Below the pieces are notes generated by a model. It was not told where the DNA came from and made no database searches. It saw only the letters and a program-made list of their open reading frames with translations. 40,099 bases of DNA from Blastocatellia bacterium (GTDB taxonomy: Bacteria > Acidobacteriota > Blastocatellia > Pyrinomonadales > Pyrinomonadaceae): contig DNND01000045.1 in NCBI GenBank assembly GCA_003488005.1, forward strand, positions 27,483 through 67,581. Reading direction: 5' to 3'. Made by a program: the position numbers and the translations under genes. Below are positions 32,657-40,099 of the stretch, in pieces (positions within the stretch are counted from its first letter, which is position 1; the number at the start of each line of letters is the position of its first letter).

Positions 32657-35600
32657 AATGGTTACATAGAATGCCCCTGATCCTGGTTTTTAGGGCGTTA
32701 TAATCACCGCTCCTTCCCGAGAGAGCAGTATTCAGCATTAAAGAGCCAACCGCCATTCCGGCATCGTCATCCAATAGCTCAGTATCCGACTCGGCTCTTC
32801 CGAGAACAACTGATTGGTACCAGTCGTAGGCCCTAAAAGCCTGGTTTTCGGCATCGGCCGCGGGCGTCCCATGCAACCCATCTCCAGCCGTAAATAAAAT
32901 ATGGTGGTAAACATCAGCGCGTTGCCTCTTGGCCGTGAGTTCATTTTTGAATCCGTCGATTGGGTAAGTGTTTTTTTCATACGGAACCCCATTAAGGTCT
33001 ACATCCCTATACGCTTGGTCATTCATCGCGTTTGCTAGATCGTGTCTCGAGTCTGGATTATAGCCTCCTTCCAGGACTACGGCGTTATACAATCTGTCAC
33101 CCAACTCGTCTGCAAACTTCTCACAGGCTGAACGCGAATCGACTTGCTTGTTTTTCTTTTTCGATCGCCTTCGCCTAGCATGTTGGAATTGCTCGCCACT
33201 AGGCTCTGAGTTTTCGACCAGGGTCCTGACCATCAACAAGTCGGTGGGATGTAGATTTCCTTCGCGTCTTGCCCAAATGACCCAGAAGAGGTTTTCGGCC
33301 ACTCGCCTCCCGTGTTCCCGTTCTCCCAACTCAACCATGCTCCCCCAGTTTGTGCCAAATCCCGGCAGGTCGGCGATGCGGCTGCCCCAGAATGCATAGG
33401 CGCTGCCACTGCATACATCGGGAAGACCAGCCGCAGAGCAATGATCAAAAGGCTGGCTGAGGCTGCCATGATGCAACGGAAAATCCTGACCCGGATCGTC
33501 TTCAAGCGGTTGATAGGTGCCAACGTCTCCGCCAACCGGATCAAGCTCCGTTCGATAGCTGTCGGCCGCATTGGTCCAACTTCCTTGTTCCGTACTGGTT
33601 ACCGGATCAATGTGTTTGAAGACCATGGTCGTTTCCGGGTTGCCGAGCGCTAACTCGGTTCCACCACTAGTGTAAACATGTTGCTGTGTCTTCACTCCCT
33701 GTGCATTAACGTCTTGGATCACGACCCCGCCTAATGCCGTGCTGTTCACTTCATAGTTAGTGTAAGTAGTAGTGACCGATTGCTCGACTGTTGTCGTAAC
33801 AGTCTTCGCCAGCCGGCCATCACCGTCGAACTCATGAACGGAAAGGTTGCTGTTGTCCCCCTGGCGCGCTGAAGTCTTCGCGCCGCGCACGTCGTACGTG
33901 TAGTTAATCGTGGCTGCAAGATTCGGATTGCCGTGATCAGCCGTCACTCGGCCGTCGCTGTCGTAGAGGTAGCCCGACCGCCGGTTGTTTTGATACGTAA
34001 ATAATCCCGAGTTGTACTGATGGTTCCACCACCGGGTATTGCGCCCAGTCGTATTGTTCCAGGCATCGTAAATGTAGGTTTCATTGTAAGCACTCAATGG
34101 GCCAAACTCCTCACCACGAGCTTCATGACCGGTGAGCGCTTGCGCTATCCGGCCTGTCTGGTCGAATGAATAGCTGCGGTCAAAGAGGTTGTTGGCTTCG
34201 TCTTGCATGAACTTGATGCGCCCGTCGTTGTAGTACTGATAGTCCTGAGCGCGATTAACTTGCCAAGTGCCGGAGTAGGTCACCGGCGATAGCGCGTAGC
34301 GGGTGATCTGTAAACGCGAGTTGTATTGCTGGTCGAGATTCAGATTGTTGCCATAGCTCATATGCTTCAATCCACCCCAGGCACGATATTGAAGATTGGA
34401 AGCAAACTGGGTCACACTGCCATAGCCCGAGCCACTTGCGCCATTGAAGCGTCCCGCCGCGTCGTGTGAATAACTCACTACTGCTCCAACAGGATCGGTA
34501 ACGCTGGTTAATTGATTAGCGAGGTTGTAAGCGTAGTTGATCGCAAACGAACCAACATCGGTGTAAGTTCGTGTCTCCGAGGACAGGTGCGAAAGTTGAT
34601 CGTAATTGTAGCCGGTGCCGCCTAGGCCGTCGGTCATTAAAATGCGATTGCCGGCTGCGTCATACGAGTAGGAAACATTTGGCGTGGCGGTAACGCCCGA
34701 AGGCGCACCGTAACTGATGCCAATCACCAGACGCCGCGCGTTGTACGTGAAAGTTTGCAAAGCTCCGCGAGCATCAGTTATTGAAGCAACGCTGTCGTCG
34801 GTGTTGTAGACCCAAGTCGAATGATCTGTTGAAGCACCGTTGTTGGGATCGATCTGTTGTTCGGGATCATGCCTCGTTTTTAAGCGTCCGTAACCGTCAT
34901 AACTCATCGTCGCGTCCTGATAAACGCCGCTTTGATCATTGCCTTGAAACTGGCGCACCTGAGTAACCTGATCGCGAGCGTTGTACGTGGACGCGGTCGT
35001 CGCATACACACTGCCGCCTGTGCCGGAGGGTCCGGCGCCGTCCCAATTCAAAATCTCAGTTTTCACCGTACGGCCCAGTACATCCGAGTAAATCTTCTGC
35101 TGGCGCTTTTTCGCCACGCCTCCAGAGATCGTGCCCTCGTCCGTTAACGTCGTAAGTTCACCGCCAGCGCATCCGCAACCCGCGTAGCTCGCTTCTTTCG
35201 TGGTGCCATCCGTGTTCGTGGTGACTAGCGGCCGGCCTTTCCAATCATAAGTGTGCTGTGTATAGAACCAACCGGCCACGTCGTCGCCAGCAGGCAACCA
35301 GGAACTTGTAATCTCAGTTGGATTTGATTGTTTGAATACACGACCCATTGAATCGTAAATCGTGTTCACGGCACTGTACCCGCCCGTGCTTCCCGGATGA
35401 TTGCTTGCCGCGCCAATCGTTCTGCCAAGTCCATCAAATGTTTGAATGGAATATGCCTCATCGGCGATCGTGTTGATCGTCGAATACTGTTGCACGTAGT
35501 TCGGCCCATATACGTAACGGCTATAAGCGCCGTTGGTCGTTGAGGTGACCCTCTCAATTCGTTCAGCTGAGTCGTAGGCAAATGTTTGGATCGGCCCGGG

Positions 35601-38600
35601 TAGGTTGGCCGTGGTATTTGGCTGTGGGGTTTGTTTACTCGTGACCGCGCCAAAATCAAAGTTGTAGATCAAGGTTGACGAATAGCCGTCCGGATTAGTA
35701 ATCGTTTTCGGATAAGCGAGTGTATTGCGGCTGTTGTTGCCATCAGAGAACGAATCTGAGTAATTAATCGAGTTTTGATGCCCAAGCGGATCAGTGCTTT
35801 TCACGGCTGAACCGGCGGTGTTGAACTGCACACCGTTTACGATCCACTGCCCAGCGTTCATCACATCGTAGCGCTTCACACTGCTTAGATTCGCGCGGCC
35901 GGTCACAAAGTTTGCCGCGTAATTGTCATTGTCATGGCGCACCGGCGCATCGTTTCCTTGAATCGATCCCGTTTCATCGTATTGATAACCAGTTTTGGAC
36001 ATCAGAGTTTCAGCACTGCCATTGACTTCGTACAGTGTTTGTTCTTTTACCAGTCCAATGATGTGCCGGTCCAAGTAAGCAGAGTCGGCGGTTATATCCA
36101 TGCGATAGTCGGCGTGTGAATGCCGCAGGACTGTGGTTGCATCGCCTGTATATTCACGCGTGTCGGTTGCCAAGGAGCAGCTTGCGCCACTCGGCAATAC
36201 AAAAGCAGCATAACTAACAGTTGCGCGGCGATGATTTTGTGGCGTGGCAGAATCGAAGACGATTGTCTCGGTAACGCGGGGATTGGTTTGATAGCTGACG
36301 CCAGGGCCGGTGTTGTCCTGCGTCCAGTTACTCATAGTCCACTTCTGTCTGATGCCGCCGGACCAGACTTCGGTTTGTGTTGTGAGTCCGCGCTGCCAAC
36401 CTGTGCCGTAGAATTCTTTATATAGCGTACCGTCCGGAGTGGCCACGGTATGTAAGCCATCATTAGGAGCTTCATAGTTCGTTGCCACTTCCTGAGGAAC
36501 GCCATTGATCCCTGTCCAGTTTTCAGCCCAAACGTGTGTGTCAATTAAGCGAGGACAATCATTCGCGGGTGAATCGTAATCGTAAGCCGTGTAAGAGCGC
36601 TGTACGTTATCCGATCGATAACTCCTGAGGGGACTCAATTGCCCAGTCGCGTTGTATTCAAATGTGTACCGCGTGCCGTCGTTTAAACCAACTTGATTGA
36701 GCACGGGGATTGTCGAAGGACTTGCGCCGACAACCATGACGCCGGAGAAGCTTGGCTGTACTGTTTTTGTGGTCCACCCAAAGCTGGCCCAAGTATGCGG
36801 TGGGCTTTGACCAGCCCAGCTTTGGGTTATCGAAGTAAGATTGGCGTTGCCGTCGTAATTGAACGTAATCGTGCGCGCGAGCGTGTCGATGATTGTTGTG
36901 ATGTGACCGAGCCAATCATAATTCACAGCAATGTAGTTGCCGTTGCGGTCCTTTATCTGAGTGCAGCGCCATTCATTGTTGAAGGCTTGATAGTTGAGCT
37001 GCGTCCCATCTGTAGTGCGCACCAGCAAACTTCCGCCGTTGTCGATGAGTTGTAAGTAGGACGAGTCGGCTGCTTCATACACATTCGATGTTCCAAGTTG
37101 TCTTAATGAGACACGGCTTCCTCCGGAGATCAGCAGATAGACGTTGCGGCCTGCCTGGGCGTCGAAGGACTTTTGTTGAACTGTGGGAAAGCCGAGCCGA
37201 AATCCGGGGCTGGGCCAACCGCTGTCTTCGTCAAAGTAGAGGTATGGACCTGAATGGGTCCAAACCATCGACGAGTAAGACAAACTCAAACCCAAATCAA
37301 GGCCGGACCTTCCCGGTAAACTTAAGAGCGATACGCTCCACTCGGCATCTCGAGAGACTAAGCCATTTCCCGGCTGATTAAATGGATCGACGCGCGCAGA
37401 GGCGAGCGACGACACGCTGCTTGACGGAGAACCGCTGGGCGTCAAGGTCGCAACGATTCCGGCAAACTCTCCACATTCGTCGAAAGCACCGCGCAATTGC
37501 TCTCGGTTCACATGATTGAGCGTTAGTTCATTCTCCCAGAATGCCCAACCTGGCGCATCCGGCTCGCGCATCAGATAGGTCTTGTAGAGATCGTAGACGT
37601 ACCAATGATTGTTCCGACTGCGTGAGGCATAGTCACTTGATTCGAAAAGTGTTTTTCCCAGCTCACGCACCGCCAACAGCATCGAGCTCTGCCCGTTTGG
37701 ATAGGCAGAACGGAGGATGTCGTTCCAGTAAGAGGATTCATTCGTATAAGGCTGACGTGCCAGTGCAGCGAGATTGAAGCTCGCAAGATACTGTTCGCTA
37801 CCGGCCGTCGTGACAGTGGTGCTGGTGTTCGCCGATGCTTGCGCACCGAGATTGTCTGTGACTGTTAGGCAAATATTGTAGGTTCCGGCTGAAGCATATG
37901 AATGAGTCGGCGTGACGCCGGAACCCGTACCACCATCGCCAAAAGTCCAGGCATAGCTACTTATAGTGCCGTCCGAATCGAACGAGCCGCTGGCACTAAA
38001 TGCAATGTTCTGGGCAATGACGCCGCTGTAGGGTCCGCCCGAGTTCGCGATCGGCGGTTGATTGGCAACGTTATTACTCCAACTGGGGCTGTAATCGCGA
38101 AACTCATTGCTTGCAATGAGACTTTGATTAGTGCCGTCTACATTCATCGTCCATAGTTGTTGCGTCGGGTCGGAAGTGTCGCGTTCGCGATCGCTATGAA
38201 AAATGATCTTCGTATTATCGGGTGACCAGGAGGGTGAATCGTCGTTCTCCAATGTATTAGTTAACCTGACCTGATTACTGCCATCGGCATTCATCAAATA
38301 GACTTCTTTATTAATGTGCAGGGCCGATTTTTGAATCACGTTTCCATCATCGTCAGTCTCCTGCCACGTTTCAATGACACTATCGCGCGTACTGACAAAC
38401 GCAATCTTCAGTGCGTCGCGGGACCAAATAGGCTGTTCATCTTTGAACGGTTCGCCTGTAAAGGTAAGCTTGGTTTGATTCGAGCCATTGCTGTTCATTA
38501 CATAGATGGCTGGAACTCCCGCATGATCACGCTCACTGGCGAAAGCGATTTTTGCGCCGTTTGCCGACCACGAAGGTTGCGTATCAGCAGCAGTGCTGTT

Positions 38601-39581
38601 ACTAAGATTCATTTGTCCGCTGCCATCAGCGTTCATCGAATAAACTTGAAAATAAGAACCATTGCGTAAGCTCTGAAAAACGATCTTACTGCCGTCGGGA
38701 GACCATTCAGCGTTGCAATCATCCGCAGAATTCGTCGTCAATCGAGTTTGGCCGGACCCGTCCGGATTCATCACATAAATATCTTGTTTAGCTGGTCCAG
38801 GATTGTCGGGCTCGGGCGGTGTCGAATCGCGATCGCTCTGGAAAAGAATTTTTGTGCCGTTGGGCGACCATCTTGGGTGATCATCGTTGCTGGAATTAAT
38901 CGTCAGTCGAGCGAGGCCGCTGCCATCAGTGTTCATTGAATAAATTTGAACGTTACCGTCACGGTTGCTGGCAAATACTGTTTTTGAATTGCCTGCCTGT
39001 GGTACCGGCAACAAGAACAAATCGAATGCGTAGTTCGGTTGAAGATCTGATAAATCTGATAACGAATCGGTTTGAAAAGCGGTTGGAGTCACCGAGGTTG
39101 GAGCGTTCCAAGCGAGCAGGTATTGAAGTAATCCAACATTGTCTGGTGTGGCCCAAAGGTTTTCGTTCGAGTTAATTGCAGCCCCGATATGTGGTGGGGG
39201 AACTGACGGACTGGGTAATGGAGGAGGAGTCGGTAAATTGGTTGGTGTTGGCAAAGCGGAAGGAGTTGGCAAAGGATCTCCTACGCGCCGCGTGCGTGGT
39301 GCCAGCGGGTTGCGCCGTGAACGCAGGGTTGAAGCAACCGAATAGGGCGCACGCGCGATCGGCGGTTCCCGCGCCTTTATGTCATCGAGATTGGGTAGTG
39401 TTCCTTCAGGAGCACCGGCAATTGGAATCGCACCATTCTCTTGAGCCCGGCTTCGCAAGAATGATGCGCCACCTCCACTAGCGACAGCGAACGGTGTGAG
39501 CGTTGCCATGAGTAAGGAGAAACATACCAGTACTGGAATAAATTTCGAAAGCTTACGAGCGACCAAGAATCGAAGCAACAT
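32655..39581 (-). CDS. Giant secreted Rhs/YD-repeat protein with TolB, PKD and DUF4214 head
   Basis: 2308 residues. The order is: signal peptide (1-35); Pro-rich linker (about 101-131); six TolB/PD40 propeller repeats (about 200-505, each with a MNxDGSxQxxL element); PKD domain (about 508-590, SYAWTFGDGG); a DUF4214-like region (about 595-712, YLMREPDAPGWAFWENEL); Rhs/YD-repeat shell (about 730-2060, many YDxxGR and YNxxGQ elements); junction TELDPVGGDVG. The variable tip has a basic linker (about 2136-2145, RRRRSKKKNK) and an unrecognised terminal domain containing ADVYHHILFTAGDGLHG and LLDDDAGMAVG. Rhs shells enclose a C-terminal toxin; tip activity here is unknown. GGGAG precedes ATG 39581. 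The ankyrin lipoprotein follows. Confidence 0.9.
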   Translation of the reverse strand: MLLRFLVARKLSKFIPVLVCFSLLMATLTPFAVASGGGASFLRSRAQENGAIPIAGAPEGTLPNLDDIKAREPPIARAPYSVASTLRSRRNPLAPRTRRVGDPLPTPSALPTPTNLPTPPPLPSPSVPPPHIGAAINSNENLWATPDNVGLLQYLLAWNAPTSVTPTAFQTDSLSDLSDLQPNYAFDLFLLPVPQAGNSKTVFASNRDGNVQIYSMNTDGSGLARLTINSSNDDHPRWSPNGTKILFQSDRDSTPPEPDNPGPAKQDIYVMNPDGSGQTRLTTNSADDCNAEWSPDGSKIVFQSLRNGSYFQVYSMNADGSGQMNLSNSTAADTQPSWSANGAKIAFASERDHAGVPAIYVMNSNGSNQTKLTFTGEPFKDEQPIWSRDALKIAFVSTRDSVIETWQETDDDGNVIQKSALHINKEVYLMNADGSNQVRLTNTLENDDSPSWSPDNTKIIFHSDRERDTSDPTQQLWTMNVDGTNQSLIASNEFRDYSPSWSNNVANQPPIANSGGPYSGVIAQNIAFSASGSFDSDGTISSYAWTFGDGGTGSGVTPTHSYASAGTYNICLTVTDNLGAQASANTSTTVTTAGSEQYLASFNLAALARQPYTNESSYWNDILRSAYPNGQSSMLLAVRELGKTLFESSDYASRSRNNHWYVYDLYKTYLMREPDAPGWAFWENELTLNHVNREQLRGAFDECGEFAGIVATLTPSGSPSSSVSSLASARVDPFNQPGNGLVSRDAEWSVSLLSLPGRSGLDLGLSLSYSSMVWTHSGPYLYFDEDSGWPSPGFRLGFPTVQQKSFDAQAGRNVYLLISGGSRVSLRQLGTSNVYEAADSSYLQLIDNGGSLLVRTTDGTQLNYQAFNNEWRCTQIKDRNGNYIAVNYDWLGHITTIIDTLARTITFNYDGNANLTSITQSWAGQSPPHTWASFGWTTKTVQPSFSGVMVVGASPSTIPVLNQVGLNDGTRYTFEYNATGQLSPLRSYRSDNVQRSYTAYDYDSPANDCPRLIDTHVWAENWTGINGVPQEVATNYEAPNDGLHTVATPDGTLYKEFYGTGWQRGLTTQTEVWSGGIRQKWTMSNWTQDNTGPGVSYQTNPRVTETIVFDSATPQNHRRATVSYAAFVLPSGASCSLATDTREYTGDATTVLRHSHADYRMDITADSAYLDRHIIGLVKEQTLYEVNGSAETLMSKTGYQYDETGSIQGNDAPVRHDNDNYAANFVTGRANLSSVKRYDVMNAGQWIVNGVQFNTAGSAVKSTDPLGHQNSINYSDSFSDGNNSRNTLAYPKTITNPDGYSSTLIYNFDFGAVTSKQTPQPNTTANLPGPIQTFAYDSAERIERVTSTTNGAYSRYVYGPNYVQQYSTINTIADEAYSIQTFDGLGRTIGAASNHPGSTGGYSAVNTIYDSMGRVFKQSNPTEITSSWLPAGDDVAGWFYTQHTYDWKGRPLVTTNTDGTTKEASYAGCGCAGGELTTLTDEGTISGGVAKKRQQKIYSDVLGRTVKTEILNWDGAGPSGTGGSVYATTASTYNARDQVTQVRQFQGNDQSGVYQDATMSYDGYGRLKTRHDPEQQIDPNNGASTDHSTWVYNTDDSVASITDARGALQTFTYNARRLVIGISYGAPSGVTATPNVSYSYDAAGNRILMTDGLGGTGYNYDQLSHLSSETRTYTDVGSFAINYAYNLANQLTSVTDPVGAVVSYSHDAAGRFNGASGSGYGSVTQFASNLQYRAWGGLKHMSYGNNLNLDQQYNSRLQITRYALSPVTYSGTWQVNRAQDYQYYNDGRIKFMQDEANNLFDRSYSFDQTGRIAQALTGHEARGEEFGPLSAYNETYIYDAWNNTTGRNTRWWNHQYNSGLFTYQNNRRSGYLYDSDGRVTADHGNPNLAATINYTYDVRGAKTSARQGDNSNLSVHEFDGDGRLAKTVTTTVEQSVTTTYTNYEVNSTALGGVVIQDVNAQGVKTQQHVYTSGGTELALGNPETTMVFKHIDPVTSTEQGSWTNAADSYRTELDPVGGDVGTYQPLEDDPGQDFPLHHGSLSQPFDHCSAAGLPDVCSGSAYAFWGSRIADLPGFGTNWGSMVELGEREHGRRVAENLFWVIWARREGNLHPTDLLMVRTLVENSEPSGEQFQHARRRRSKKKNKQVDSRSACEKFADELGDRLYNAVVLEGGYNPDSRHDLANAMNDQAYRDVDLNGVPYEKNTYPIDGFKNELTAKRQRADVYHHILFTAGDGLHGTPAADAENQAFRAYDWYQSVVLGRAESDTELLDDDAGMAVGSLMLNTALSGRSGDYNALKTRIRGILCNH

Positions 39582-39897
39582 GAGGAATCTCCCGAGTTAG
39601 GTACGCCAGTGGGATCGCCTTAGACCTTTAGACGAGCTCAGGCGACTCTCACGCGAAAACAAGGAAGCGATACCAGCTAGAAAGACGTTTCAAGTTTAGT
39701 CCAGCAGACTATGTACCCGCTGAAACAGGGTCTGCAAGTTCGGCCGCCTATTCCTTTATTATTTGCAATGCAAAGACTCTTGCATCGCCGGTTCAAGACG
39801 ACTCGCCCTCTATTAAATAAGGACCGGCAGGTTGGGAGGACATGCCCGACCCCCACGCCTCGTCCTCTTTAGGTGGCGTTTTTGCGGCACACTCAAC
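39582..39897. other. Noncoding leader of the Rhs gene
   Basis: 316 nt between the Rhs start and repeat copy C. No gene is supported. The promoter of the Rhs cassette must lie here or in the repeat, but I see no convincing -35/-10 pair. Confidence 0.4.
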
Positions 39898-40099
39898 GAA
39901 GGCGGTACGGTTGGGGTGCGCTCAAAAATAAGAGGCGTCACTGTCCAGGCGATAGGACCTCTCGTGCCTGACTATTGGGCTTGGCATGAATAGACTTACT
40001 GTTTAAGCGGCTTTCGTGGGTGAAAGTGTGTGCGGTCGAAGGTGAGAAATAAGAAAGGTCTGAAAATTGGTGGAGCCGAGGGGGATCGAACCCCTGACC
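39898..40099. repeat. Cassette repeat, copy C (left and right segments), cut by window end
   Basis: 39898-39946 matches the left segment of copy A. 39957-40099 matches the right segment of copy B. The middle segment of about 200 nt present in A and B is absent. The end is the tRNA-Ala 3' sequence. Confidence 0.85.
40068..40099 (-). tRNA. tRNA-Ala 3' end, incomplete at window edge
   Basis: Minus-strand reading gives GGTC, AGGGG-TTCGATC-CCCCT T arm, CGGCTCC acceptor (U70), A73 and CCA, identical to the copy at 30147-30178. The window stops before the anticodon arm, so it could be the intact chromosomal tRNA-Ala(GGC) gene or another 3'-half duplicate. Confidence 0.6.

Noticed and set aside
33500..39000. 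CRISPR-like or tandem DNA repeats in the Rhs gene
   Set aside because: The periodicity is at the protein level (YD and PD40 repeats) with diverged DNA; no constant repeat/spacer structure.
24000..40099. Insertion sequence or integrase explaining the accessory region
   Set aside because: No transposase- or recombinase-like protein was recognised on either strand; mobility is inferred only from repeats and the tRNA half.

Overview
The window looks like a chromosomal segment from a soil or sediment Acidobacteriota bacterium, most likely Blastocatellia/Pyrinomonadales-like. This placement is inferred from the gene types: sortilin/BNR-repeat exoproteins, a TPR-Fis regulator, Rhs proteins with TolB/PKD/DUF4214 heads, and tandem PYROXD2-like oxidoreductases. 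There is no rRNA or other marker gene. Most genes carry good Shine-Dalgarno (SD) sites and several encode Sec signal peptides or lipoboxes, so the host is a diderm with much exported protein.

Bases 1-24.1 kb are mostly ordinary metabolism and envelope genes. On the minus strand a gluconokinase-like FGGY kinase runs into a transketolase cut by the window edge. Then come a TFIIB-type zinc-ribbon protein (plus), a threonine aldolase, a RelE/ParE toxin-antitoxin pair, two tandem PYROXD2-like FAD oxidoreductases and a second ParE pair (all minus). Next, on the plus strand, are an AbiEii-like nucleotidyltransferase and a GcvT-like aminomethyltransferase paired with a choline-monooxygenase-like Rieske oxygenase, probably for N-demethylation. 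An S9 peptidase, an APC permease, a small secreted protein, a 1053-residue BNR/sortilin protein, a LolA-like protein and two small carboxypeptidase-regulatory-domain envelope proteins follow. The intergenic spaces hold several hairpin families: REP-like GGACAGGC hairpins, a six-member GGC-NNN-GCC hairpin array and a 35-bp inverted repeat.

At 22.5-24.4 kb a TPR protein with a C-terminal Fis-type helix-turn-helix is divergent from a 79-residue exported peptide built of four short repeats. A perfect 6-4-6 palindrome lies in the shared promoter. I read this as a possible regulator/peptide signalling module.

From 24.4 kb to the end is an accessory region divided by three partial copies of a noncoding repeat of about 0.4 kb. 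The right end of this repeat carries the 3' half of tRNA-Ala(GGC). Between copies A and B are a TolB-like gene truncated by an antisense Rhs scrap, two exported proteins sharing an OmpA-like domain, and a 5'-truncated Rhs gene whose tip has an HEITH metalloprotease motif. Between copies B and C are a complete 2308-residue Rhs protein, an ankyrin lipoprotein whose SD overlaps the Rhs stop codon (immunity position), a second lipoprotein and two coupled small genes. The simplest reading is a tRNA-anchored array of polymorphic Rhs toxin cassettes that has recombined repeatedly. No integrase, transposase or CRISPR array is visible in the window.
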